From contig NZ_RYFW01000006.1 in the NCBI RefSeq assembly GCF_004138335.1, positions 124,001 through 188,000 of the forward strand: DNA of 64,000 nucleotides, given 5' to 3'. This DNA is from Peristeroidobacter agariperforans (GTDB taxonomy: Bacteria > Pseudomonadota > Gammaproteobacteria > Steroidobacterales > Steroidobacteraceae). This document shows positions 36,951-45,066 of the stretch, in pieces. Below the pieces are notes generated by a model. The model was not told the origin of the DNA. It ran no database searches and saw nothing but the letters and a program-made list of their open reading frames with translations. A program made the position numbers and the translations under genes. Within the stretch, counting starts at the first letter, position 1, and each line of letters opens with the position of its first letter.

Positions 36951-37406
36951 CTACGCGTCGGCCTTGGCGCGCGGCTTCAAGCGGAAGCTGATGCCGAGGC
37001 GATTGATCGCGTTCATCGCGGCAATGGTCAGCGTAAGGTCCACCAGGTCTTTCTCCGAAAATGCCGCTGCCGCTGCCGCATACGCCTCGTCAGAGGCGTG
37101 CGTTTCGCTGACGCGGGTCACTTCCTCGGCCCAGGCCAGAGCAGCGCGCTCCTGTTCCGAGAACAGGTACGCAGCCTCATGCCAGACTGGCACGAGAACG
37201 ACAGTATCGACCGACATCCCCTCCTTGAGTAGGTCGCGCGTGTGGATGTCGATGCAATGTGCGCAGCCGTTGATCTGAGAGACCCGCAGGAACACCAGGT
37301 GGATCAGCCTGGCTGGCAGCGCCGTACCCGTCGTGACGAAGTGATGGAGCCCTCCCACGGCCTTGGCACCCTCGGGAGAGACAGAAAACCAGTTAGCGCG
37401 TTTCAT
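36951..37406 (-). CDS. AhpD-like carboxymuconolactone decarboxylase family protein
   Basis: A 151-residue protein from ATG 37406. It carries the peroxidatic/redox motif CAHCIDIHTRD (CxxC with downstream His), preceded by NGCAHC context and followed by typical helices (LVDLTLTIAAMNAINRLGIS). AhpD-like proteins act as alkylhydroperoxidases or thiol redox partners in the cytosol. The frame extends upstream, but the conserved part begins at MKRANWFSVSPEG. It is the only apparently intact known gene in the tRNA-Pro island. Confidence 0.85.
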   Translation of the reverse strand: MKRANWFSVSPEGAKAVGGLHHFVTTGTALPARLIHLVFLRVSQINGCAHCIDIHTRDLLKEGMSVDTVVLVPVWHEAAYLFSEQERAALAWAEEVTRVSETHASDEAYAAAAAAFSEKDLVDLTLTIAAMNAINRLGISFRLKPRAKADA

Positions 37407-37552
37407 GCTTTCACAGCCCTTGTTCAGAGAAGTTGATGAGCTAGCACAATGCCAGTCGATCCAACTGCTAGACGGGCGAGCGTAGGGCTCTGTGACAGGC
37501 CAGACTAGGAAAATCGCGCTCTTCTTTGAAGGCAACAATCAGTGAGTCGTGC

Positions 37553-37568
37553 TAGCCGGCGCCGGCTA
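37553..37568. repeat. Perfect 16-base palindrome TAGCCGGCGCCGGCTA
   Basis: Self-complementary without a spacer, located between the AhpD-like gene and the integrase stub in non-coding DNA. No role is evident. Confidence 0.5.
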
Positions 37569-37640
37569 TGCAGAGGTTCAAGCGCCCATCGCCATGTCCA
37601 AAAGCTTTATCCTTGTCAAATCGCCGGAAGGCCAATCCCG

Positions 37641-37838
37641 CTATCGTCCAAGGTAGACCTTGGTGATCTCCACCCGCTCATGACCAAGCTCCCGGCTGAT
37701 TGTCTGGCGAGCCTCGAAATCTGTGAGCCGCTGAGAGGGAGTCAACGACTGAGTCGATGGTCCACCAGCTGCCGGCGACTTCCAGCCGGTCAAGACTTCG
37801 TAACGCGCTTGCGCATACGCATGCCGCAATCCAAGTGG
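37641..37838 (-). pseudogene. C-terminal stub of a tyrosine-recombinase (Integrase_1-type)
   Basis: The minus strand reads PLGLRHAYAQARYEVLTGWK, then a KSPAAGGPST segment, ending with ISRELGHERVEITKVYLGR and a stop. The GLRHAYAQ box holds the catalytic Arg/His region and LGH is the next catalytic box; this is the conserved end of the integrase-domain family common in ICEs and islands. An in-frame TGA lies directly upstream, and no N-terminal part was found, so only about 65 C-terminal codons survive. The C-terminal end itself appears complete. Confidence 0.78.
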
Positions 37839-37985
37839 TCACTTTTCGCGGCAAGCCATCGTTACCCCTATCTCCTCCCAGTCAGCACAAGCGTGACGTG
37901 AAGCGACTGAACCGGTGCGTCAACACCGGCTCGGCCTAACCACAACTTCACCTGTTACGAGGTGCTGTTGCTGAGAGCAATGTCG

Positions 37986-38726
37986 CTAAGTTGCGCGCAA
38001 CGCCGTTGTCACCGGCAGGCGCGCTGCTTTGACCGCAGGCAGCACGCCTCCGACGATACCCATGGCGAATGCCCAAGCGAGACCGAGCCCCGCAATCGGA
38101 GCCGTGACCGCAAGCTGAAAGCTGAAGCCAAGCGGGCTGGCGGCGGATCCGTTGAAGAAAAACCAGGCGAGTCCCACCCCGATGAAGGCCCCGGACAATG
38201 CCAAGAGCGTGGACTCGGCCAAGATGGCTGTGATGAGTGGCCCCGGTGTGAAACCGAGGGCACACAAGGTGGCCAACTCGCGACGGCGGCTATCGACGAT
38301 TGCGTATAGCGAGTTTGCGGCTCCAAACGTAGCCGCCACAGCCATGATGGAGCCGATGAAGTAGCTTACAAAGTTAAGTATTCCATTGAAGCGCTTCATG
38401 CTGTCCTCAATCACTTCAGCTTCGCGCCTAGCTTCGATCCGAAGTGCGGGATTGGCTTTGAGTGCCTCGGTGAGTTGAGTGAATGCACTCGGAGATTGCA
38501 GCAGTACCGTTACTTGGTTGTAAGTATTTATGCGAAATGCTGACAGAATGGTTTCCGCGTCTGCGAAAACGACACATACACCCTCGCTGCTACCGAGATC
38601 GAAGTTCCCCACGACTGTCCATTCGCCGCCTCGCACTACTCTCTTGTCGCCTACGGCAAAGTTCGTGAACTGGCGAGCGCATTTGTTGCTGGCAATGAAT
38701 TCGTGGAGTCCTGGCTCCCAGACCAA
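37986..38726 (-). pseudogene. 5'-truncated FtsX-type ABC permease
   Basis: The frame encodes about 245 residues beginning in the middle of a MacB-like periplasmic core (FTNFAVGDKRVVRGGEWTVV) and continuing to a complete FtsX C-terminal domain with four hydrophobic segments (VSYFIGSIMAVAATFGAANS, RRRELATLCALGFTPGPLI, FIGVGLAWFFF). A TGA sits just upstream in frame, and the N-terminal helix and first half of the periplasmic domain are missing. No ATPase partner is next to it. It is not a copy of the permease at 33148-35613, which is of the duplicated type. Confidence 0.8.
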
Positions 38727-38763
38727 GCGTCACGAAACTAGTAATAGATCGAGATAAGTAGCC

Positions 38764-38859
38764 GTGGCACGCACGCTCAGTCAAAAGATCGCCCGCCTAC
38801 CCGCGAAGCGAACCGCACAGATCAAGGCACGCGCTGCAGAATCGATCGCAGAGGAGTCG
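38764..38859 (+). pseudogene. N-terminal stub of an XRE/HigA-like antitoxin
   Basis: From GTG 38764 the frame reads MARTLSQKIARLPAKRTAQI followed by KARAAESIAEE, matching the N-terminal helix of a common family of XRE antitoxin-like proteins (M-x-x-TL-x-QKIA-x-LP-x-x-R-x-x-I-x-x-RAAELIAEE). The helix-turn-helix that should follow is absent; the frame runs on as unrelated sequence antisense to the GNAT gene. The break at about 38860 may mark the island edge. Confidence 0.55.
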
Positions 38860-38891
38860 ACTGATCGGCGCCTAAACGCCAACCCTCCGAC

Positions 38892-39788
38892 TCACAGCAC
38901 GATAGCTGGCGCAAAAGGGAGGAAGCGGTCGAATCGGCCGAAGTCTCTGCTCGACATCAGCAAGCCGGGCGGCGAGTCGAATTTGTAGCCGCGGTCGAGC
39001 AGATGATTCATTGCGCCGACGTTGATAGAGGGTACTTGAAACGAAAGGGCTTCCATCCCGCGACTGTGAGCGAGCGTCTCGAAGTGGAGCAGGATGGCCG
39101 GCTGGTCGTCGGGTTCGAGCGTCACGATGGGGCCCTGCCCCGTTTCACTGAAGCAGCCGAATCCGACCGTGCGTCCGCCGCTGCGATACTTATAGATCTC
39201 CCGGTTTTTCAACAGCCACGGATAGTCGGCATGTCGCGCATAGCCGACGACGGCTTGCTCCATCTCGGCAAATTCGCCGATCGCTTCAGAACCAATTCGG
39301 AGGGCCTCGTAGCCTTCGGTTGCTGCAGGCCGGGGTTGTCCCGCCAATGAGAACAGCACGAAACGCGCCGCTGTACCGGCGCCGTAGTAACGCGCCAACC
39401 CGCGTACGTCATTGGTTGCAATGATGACCCGGACTTCGCCACGCCCGGAGGGGAACGCTTTGTCGAGCAGCACTTTACCGAGGCCGGCCGATTGTCTGTC
39501 CGGTCGAACAAACAGCTCCGAAAGTTCGAACAGACCGTCCCGCTCCACGGATCGGGCGTAACCGATCAGTGTTCCATCCGAGCGATCCTCCGCGACCCAC
39601 CACTCGGCTGCGTGCTCAGCCACGTGACTGACGAGTGGCTCCATGACTTGCCAGAATGCTTCGGATTCCAGCTTCCACTCATAACCCTGTCGAACGAAAA
39701 GGTCCTTCAGCGCCAGCATCGAAACATCGAACGCGGGGCGATTGTCGGCAGGGGTTCCTCTGCGAATGTTGAATTCAGCGGGCCTCAC
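38892..39788 (-). CDS. Tandem-GNAT acetyltransferase
   Basis: A 298-residue protein with two GNAT modules. The first is complete (ERDGLFELSELFVRPDRQSA, AGLGKVLLDKAF acetyl-CoA loop). The second, from about residue 185, is degenerate in the loop but keeps LAHSRGMEALSFQVPS and LLDRGYKFDSPPGLLMS. GTG 39788 was chosen because GGAGAAAGG lies 7 bases upstream and it overlaps the stop of the DUF349 gene as GTGTGA, suggesting coupling. Substrate is unknown. Confidence 0.85.
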   Translation of the reverse strand: MRPAEFNIRRGTPADNRPAFDVSMLALKDLFVRQGYEWKLESEAFWQVMEPLVSHVAEHAAEWWVAEDRSDGTLIGYARSVERDGLFELSELFVRPDRQSAGLGKVLLDKAFPSGRGEVRVIIATNDVRGLARYYGAGTAARFVLFSLAGQPRPAATEGYEALRIGSEAIGEFAEMEQAVVGYARHADYPWLLKNREIYKYRSGGRTVGFGCFSETGQGPIVTLEPDDQPAILLHFETLAHSRGMEALSFQVPSINVGAMNHLLDRGYKFDSPPGLLMSSRDFGRFDRFLPFAPAIVL

Positions 39789-42082
39789 ACCGCCTTTCTC
39801 CGGCACGCCTTGAAGCGTTCCAGCAGCTTCAGATACGTCCCCTCTTCCGTCGGGCCAGCGCTCAGCCAGTCGAGCGTCAACGCATCGAGCCCTTCCTCAG
39901 CTTTGATGCCTTGACCCATGCTCTGCATCAGGCGCTTCACCTGATACTCGCGACGTAGCGTTTGATCCGCGTCGGGCGTCGGCGTCTCGGTCAGGATCTC
40001 GGCGCGGACGCACAGTGTTCTGAGCGCCAGTTCGTTGGCGGCGAGATCATTGCTGCCGGGCTGCGCGAGAGCCTGCTTCAACGCGTCCAAGCCACGCTTC
40101 GGCCACTTCACCGCGCTCGCCAGCTGCGCATCTGCAGTTTGCTTCAATGTATCGCGCTCGGCCTCATCGGCATTGCGAACGACGGCGAATCGATAAGCGC
40201 GCACGGCGTTCGATGCATCGAGGAGAGCTGTCCAACCCTGCTCCGCATCTCTGGCATGCTGTTGAGCGACAGCCTTGTGACAACGCTCGGACGCCCGCTC
40301 GAAGCGGTTCTGCAGCTGCCGCGCGTCAGCTTTCGGCAATTCCTCGATGCCATCGAAGGCAGCCCGTAGCTCGGGGAGTTTCTTCGCGCCCTCGAGCAGT
40401 TCCTGACCTGACAGCTGCGCGATGTTCTCGATCTCCTCGCACAGCCCGATGGCCTGAGACTTGTTGGCATCCAACGCGGCGTTCTGGGTCGCGAACTCCT
40501 GCTGACGCTTCTGGAACAGCGCGTCGCATTGCTTCCGGAATTCCTCCCACAGCTTGCGATCGTCATCGCGCGAAACCGGGCCGACGGCTTTCCATTTCTC
40601 CTGCAGCCGCTTGACCTCATCGATGGCCTTGCGGGTCTCCGCCGATCCAGCGAGTGCCCGAGCACGCTCGATGAGCGATTTCTTTTCTTTGACGTTATGC
40701 GCGAACTCGGCGTCGATTCGACTCTGCAGCGAGGCCGTCAATTCATTAAAGCGCCCCTGCAGCTGTTCCGCGGCGGCGGGATCCACGGGCGAGTGTTGAC
40801 GCCAGAGCTGCCTGGCTTCACGCACTGCTGTGATCACATTGCGCCAATCGGGCTGCTCCCAATCGTGCTGCGACTCGAAAGTGGCAAGCCGCTCGAACAG
40901 CAGGCCGCGTTGACGCAGATTCTCTTCCTTGACCTTATCCTGGGCCTCGAAAAATTCACGGCACGGCTGAAACGCCTTCTGCGCGGCCTCGTGGAAACGC
41001 TGCCACTCCGCCTCGCCATTCTCGCCCGCGCCCTTGCTCAAGGTCCGCCATTGTTCCTGCAGATCCTTGATGTGCCCGGCAAGCGCGGTGGGGCGCAACG
41101 TCGCGCCGACCAGCGACTCCATCCGCTCGATGAGCTCGACGCGCTTGGGCGCGACCGAAAAGCTCTTCCAGTCCTTCAGTTCCTGCAGCTTTTCATCGAG
41201 CTGGCGGAGTTGGTTGGCGAGATGCGCTGGCAGGTGCGGCGCGTGGGCCAACTTGTCGTCGATGCCTCGACGCAACCCAGCCGCCGTCTTGCTGCTGCCG
41301 GACGCGAGCGCGCCATGCGCCTTGCGAATCAAGCCGCCGATCTGGCGCAAGGCTTTCGCCTCGGCCTCGTGTTTTTCGACTTCGGCCTGGTGCTCGACTT
41401 CCTGAACGTGGGCGCGCTCGGCGGCAGCGGCCGCGGCCGCCTTTTCTTCCTGCTCCCGTTGCAACTGGGCCTGGGCGGCCGCATTGGCAACGGCCAGCTG
41501 GCGTGCCGCTTCGGCTGCGATTTGTCGCAAGTGTTGAGCGATGACCTCACGGGCGCGGTCGATGGCCTGCCGGGTTTTCTCGGCGACGTCCGGGGCTGCA
41601 TGCGACGCCACGGTCGACCAGCGTCCCTCGAGCTGTTCCAGCGTCGGTGTGAACAGGGGGTCAAACGGGCGATGGCTGTGCTTTTCGATGGCAGCGGCGG
41701 TGGCCGTGACTTCGGCGTGCAGGTGTTCGACTTCGCGCTCCTGCGCCAGGACCGAATCCCGCTTGCGAGTCAGGATCTTGTAGACGCTTTTGTCCTTGCC
41801 GCCACGCGCGTTCCGGATCAGCTCGCGAATCTGCGCCGGATCGTCGATGGCCTCGGCGGCGTGCTGCCGGATCCGGGTCGACGTGCCCTCGATGACCAGC
41901 CTGGCGATCGTCTGCACATCGCCGGCGGCGATGGCCGCCTGCAAGCCCTGCTCCTCCTGCTCGGCCAGCAAGGCAGCCTCTGGAGCGCGCGGCTCTGGGG
42001 CCGCCTTGGGCGCCACAGGCTCCGGATGCTTCACGGCAGCTGAAGGCGGCGGCGCTTTGCGAAAGCGTGAGAACAACGACAT
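39785..42082 (-). CDS. DUF349-repeat coiled-coil protein
   Basis: A 765-residue soluble protein. After a short N-terminal region (MSLFSRFRKAPPPSAAV), the bulk is helical, with an Ala/Glu-rich coiled coil (about 190-245) and several DUF349 repeats recognisable by WK-x-VGPVSRDDDRKLWEEFR, LQEQWRTLSKGAGENGEAEW and related W-x-F patterns. DUF349 proteins are widespread but functionally undefined; some reports link relatives to cell envelope or antibiotic susceptibility. The GNAT gene overlaps its stop. Confidence 0.88.
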   Translation of the reverse strand: MSLFSRFRKAPPPSAAVKHPEPVAPKAAPEPRAPEAALLAEQEEQGLQAAIAAGDVQTIARLVIEGTSTRIRQHAAEAIDDPAQIRELIRNARGGKDKSVYKILTRKRDSVLAQEREVEHLHAEVTATAAAIEKHSHRPFDPLFTPTLEQLEGRWSTVASHAAPDVAEKTRQAIDRAREVIAQHLRQIAAEAARQLAVANAAAQAQLQREQEEKAAAAAAAERAHVQEVEHQAEVEKHEAEAKALRQIGGLIRKAHGALASGSSKTAAGLRRGIDDKLAHAPHLPAHLANQLRQLDEKLQELKDWKSFSVAPKRVELIERMESLVGATLRPTALAGHIKDLQEQWRTLSKGAGENGEAEWQRFHEAAQKAFQPCREFFEAQDKVKEENLRQRGLLFERLATFESQHDWEQPDWRNVITAVREARQLWRQHSPVDPAAAEQLQGRFNELTASLQSRIDAEFAHNVKEKKSLIERARALAGSAETRKAIDEVKRLQEKWKAVGPVSRDDDRKLWEEFRKQCDALFQKRQQEFATQNAALDANKSQAIGLCEEIENIAQLSGQELLEGAKKLPELRAAFDGIEELPKADARQLQNRFERASERCHKAVAQQHARDAEQGWTALLDASNAVRAYRFAVVRNADEAERDTLKQTADAQLASAVKWPKRGLDALKQALAQPGSNDLAANELALRTLCVRAEILTETPTPDADQTLRREYQVKRLMQSMGQGIKAEEGLDALTLDWLSAGPTEEGTYLKLLERFKACRRKAV

Positions 42083-42221
42083 CGAGCGATCCTGACTAAG
42101 ACTCCCCAGACGCCCTACTCTAGCGGATCCGCGTTACCGAAGCTGCACACGATGGGCTGCTCGGCGACCAGAGTCCGCGGTTACAATTGCCGCCCGCCGG
42201 CGGACATGACGCGATAACTGC

Positions 42222-42551
42222 ATGGGACATCTGATCGAGCTCAATGACACCCTGAAGCTCAAGCGTGGCGCCGGCTTTCCCGCCGAGCTTCGCGTCGGCG
42301 GCGTTTATGATTTTTCGATCGCGGGCCGACGGCTCTACAACCTCAAGCCCACGCGCGTGTTCCTGGTCGAAGAGATCGACGGCCGATGGAATGTCGTGGG
42401 CCACGCAATGATCCTGCGACAAACGATCGATGCCGTCACCGACCGCACCTCCGGGCAGTTCGAGATCTCGCAGCTCTATCCGCCGGAGTACGCGAAGCTG
42501 GTGAATCGATTCGATGCGCCGGCAGGGAAAGGATACGCTTCCGACGTGTAG
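42222..42551 (+). CDS. Conserved small protein of unknown function
   Basis: A 109-residue soluble protein with a mostly beta pattern: MGHLIELNDTLKLKRGAGFP, GGVYDFSIAGRRLYNLKPTR, VFLVEEIDGRWNVVGHAMIL and ISQLYPPEYAKLVNRFDAP. The sequence is compact and well formed and looks like a conserved proteobacterial family, but I do not recognise a named domain. Divergent from the DUF349 gene. Confidence 0.7.
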   Translation: MGHLIELNDTLKLKRGAGFPAELRVGGVYDFSIAGRRLYNLKPTRVFLVEEIDGRWNVVGHAMILRQTIDAVTDRTSGQFEISQLYPPEYAKLVNRFDAPAGKGYASDV

Positions 42552-42934
42552 ATGAATCGCTGCAGCGCCTGCCGAGAATTTTTGACCGCACAACGTGCAG
42601 GAACTTTGCAGCCAAAGCGGCGTTGCAAGCTTCATGAGGAGCTGCGCACGACAAAAGACCACGAGCGCGTCGGACGTAACGCTGTCGTGTGTGCAGTTCC
42701 TGCGCAAAACCATCTGGCGTCGACGCAAGGGCCACCACGCGCTTCGTGTGCCAGCGCGCTATTCCACGATCGGCGAACAACATCGCTCGCAGGATCGCCC
42801 GATGGTGAGTAACACCAGTTGCTCCGCGCTCTTGTGCCCGGCTGCCTCCGCCGCAGCCTGCCTTTCCTCTCCACCGTAGTAGCCGACTCTCTCAGCTCTC
42901 GAAATTTCTCTCTCGAGTCGAAGAGGGTCCTGCC
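42552..42934. other. 383 bp without a convincing gene
   Basis: A short plus-strand frame (42552-42812) starts right at the previous stop, but its composition (scattered Cys, Arg, His, no domain) looks non-coding. No promoter or repeat stood out. The DNA may be regulatory for the acyltransferase gene. Confidence 0.5.
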
Positions 42935-44944
42935 ATGCGCCCTGACGTCCTGTCAGCGGAGCACGCCAGGCACTTCCAGTATCGCCCCGCAGTCGATGGT
43001 CTGCGCGGCGTGGCAGTGCTCGCCGTGCTTGGATTTCATGCGTTTCCAGAAACCGTCACCGGCGGCTATGTCGGCGTCGATGTGTTCTTCGTCATCTCCG
43101 GCTATTTGATTACGAGCATCATCGCGCGCCAGTTGCTGCACGCGGATTTCACCTTCGCGGATTTCTATTGGCGGCGGGTCCGGCGCTTGTTTCCCGCGCT
43201 GGTGCTGGTGCTGGCGACGACGCTGGCGCTGGGTTGGTTTCTGCTCTTGCCGAACGAGTTCAAGCAGCTCGGCAAACATGCCACCGCTGCGGCCGCGTTC
43301 ATGGCAAATTTCGCGCTCTGGCGAGAAACCGGCTACTTCGATACGGCTGCGGAGTTCAAGCCGCTCCTGCACCTGTGGTCCTTGGGCATAGAAGAACAGT
43401 TCTATCTCCTGTGGCCCGCGGTGCTCGTCGCACTCTGGAAGCGCAAGAACGCGCTGTTCGTCACTGTGTCCGTGCTGGTGCTCGCATCGTTCGCAGCGAG
43501 CGTGCACATGGCGCAAACTGCGCCGGTCGCCAATTTCTTCTGGCCCGTGTCACGATTCTGGGAATTAGGCGCCGGATGTCTGTTGGCGCTGTCGATGGAG
43601 CGATCGACCCGTGCAGCGACGAGCGCTGACACCGGCGACCGTCGCTTTCTGGACCTGGGTCATAACTTCCTGCCACTCGCCGGCCTGACGTTGATCCTCG
43701 CCTCGATCGTGGGGTTCGACACGACCACGCCGTTCCCGGGCTGGCCTGCATTGCTGCCCGTTGTGGGTACGTTATTCATTCTGGCCACGCCCGGGGACGC
43801 ATGGATTCAGCGCTATCTGCTTGGCTCACGCCCGTTGGTGTGGTTCGGCCTGATCAGCTACGCGCTTTATTTGTGGCACTGGCCGCTGCTCTCGTTCCTG
43901 AATATTCTCGAAGCCGGTCTGCCGCCGCTCGCGCTGCGCTGGGTCGCGCTGGCTTCGAGCATTCTGCTCGCGTGGCTCACGTATCGCTACATCGAACTGC
44001 CGGTGCGACGGCGCAAAGAACGCCGATTCAACATTCGTCTGGCGGCGGCCGCTGCGGTCGCCGGCGTCGCCGGATTGGTTGTGTATGCCACAGGCGGCGT
44101 CGCACAGAGGTTCGATGCGGACATACGAGCCCTGCACCACGGCCCGAGGCTCGACAAACAATGTCACGCCCGATTCGGGGCGACCACGCCGATCAACTAT
44201 TGCCGCACGACCAGCGCACAACCTCCGTCGATTTTGTTTGTCGGCGACTCGCGGGCTCATGCGATTTACGAGGTCGCAGCACCGTTGCTGGCGCCGACAC
44301 AGCCAGTCATGCTGCTCGGGCGCGGCGGTTGCCCGCCCGTGCTGAACGTTCGCGTCAGCGGCTATGACCCCAATGAAGATGAGTGCCAGCAGATCTGGCG
44401 AACCTTCGTCGACTATGCCCACCGAACCAAGCCGAAAGTCATCGTCGTGGTCGGCAACGGCTCCTTCCTCATCTCCGATCCAGACATTCAACTGAGCCGT
44501 GACGGCGCCGGCCCTGCCGAATCGAAGGAAGCCATCTTCGAGTACGGCGTGCGCACCTTGTTGAGCGAACTCACGCAATTCTCTCGCGTGATCTATCTCG
44601 GCGAGATCCCCGCCTACTCAACCCCGCCCGCGTGCTTCCTGCGCGCCGTCAAACTGCCGTCCACTGAGTGCTATCCGGAACGCGCCCGGGATCAGGTCGA
44701 ACGGGCGATGGCGCCGTATAACCGCGTCCTGAGTCGGGTGCAGGTCTCATTTCCAGATGTGCAACTGGTCGACGCAATCGCCGTGTTGTGCGCGGCAAAT
44801 GTTTGCTCCCAGCGCCCACCCGGCAAGCCCATTTTGTATAGCGATGCAGTTCACCTGAGCCCCGCGGGTGCGCGGCTGCTGGTGGAAACCACTCAACTCA
44901 CCAGCCTGATCTCGCGCGATCTTTTGGGTGCGGACTCCGGCTAG
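42935..44944 (+). CDS. OafA-like membrane acyltransferase fused to SGNH domain
   Basis: A 669-residue inner-membrane O-acyltransferase. The first 370 residues form an acyltransferase-3 domain with about ten helices and the hallmark RPAVDGLRGVAVLAVLGFHA (catalytic His), YVGVDVFFVISGYLI, WRRVRRLFPAL and HLWSLGIEEQFYLLWP. The C-terminal periplasmic part (about 400-669) is an SGNH esterase/transferase: ILFVGDSRAHA with the Ser, and DAVHLSPAGARLL with Asp and His. Such proteins acetylate surface polysaccharides, peptidoglycan or lipid-linked sugars. The downstream gene is also an SGNH protein, so they may act on the same polymer. Confidence 0.92.
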   Translation: MRPDVLSAEHARHFQYRPAVDGLRGVAVLAVLGFHAFPETVTGGYVGVDVFFVISGYLITSIIARQLLHADFTFADFYWRRVRRLFPALVLVLATTLALGWFLLLPNEFKQLGKHATAAAAFMANFALWRETGYFDTAAEFKPLLHLWSLGIEEQFYLLWPAVLVALWKRKNALFVTVSVLVLASFAASVHMAQTAPVANFFWPVSRFWELGAGCLLALSMERSTRAATSADTGDRRFLDLGHNFLPLAGLTLILASIVGFDTTTPFPGWPALLPVVGTLFILATPGDAWIQRYLLGSRPLVWFGLISYALYLWHWPLLSFLNILEAGLPPLALRWVALASSILLAWLTYRYIELPVRRRKERRFNIRLAAAAAVAGVAGLVVYATGGVAQRFDADIRALHHGPRLDKQCHARFGATTPINYCRTTSAQPPSILFVGDSRAHAIYEVAAPLLAPTQPVMLLGRGGCPPVLNVRVSGYDPNEDECQQIWRTFVDYAHRTKPKVIVVVGNGSFLISDPDIQLSRDGAGPAESKEAIFEYGVRTLLSELTQFSRVIYLGEIPAYSTPPACFLRAVKLPSTECYPERARDQVERAMAPYNRVLSRVQVSFPDVQLVDAIAVLCAANVCSQRPPGKPILYSDAVHLSPAGARLLVETTQLTSLISRDLLGADSG

Positions 44945-45066
44945 AAAGTGGCATGTAGTATTCGACGGAACCAAAGTAGTTCCTGCCCGCGTTTATTTCT
45001 CCGAGCATCGGACAACCGGTGAGCTCGGGGAGTCAGGCGCGCTCGTACCACCAGGACGAGACAGAG

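Larger units (their letters stand above)
35865..38860. mobile_element. Decayed integrated island next to tRNA-Pro
   Basis: About 3 kb of low coding density between tRNA-Pro and the chromosomal GNAT gene. It contains an integrase C-terminal stub, a 5'-truncated ABC permease, an N-terminal stub of an XRE-like protein, three overlapping micro-ORFs, and one intact AhpD-like gene. No second copy of the tRNA 3' end was found by eye, so the outer boundary is inferred from the last truncated gene. Confidence 0.55.

Noticed and set aside
40529-42043. 504-codon plus-strand frame
   Set aside because: Antisense to the DUF349 gene; its Leu/Arg-rich sequence reflects the reverse of Glu/Ala/Gln codons.
42552-42812. 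86-codon frame starting at the stop of the conserved small protein
   Set aside because: No ribosome site, erratic composition and no domain.
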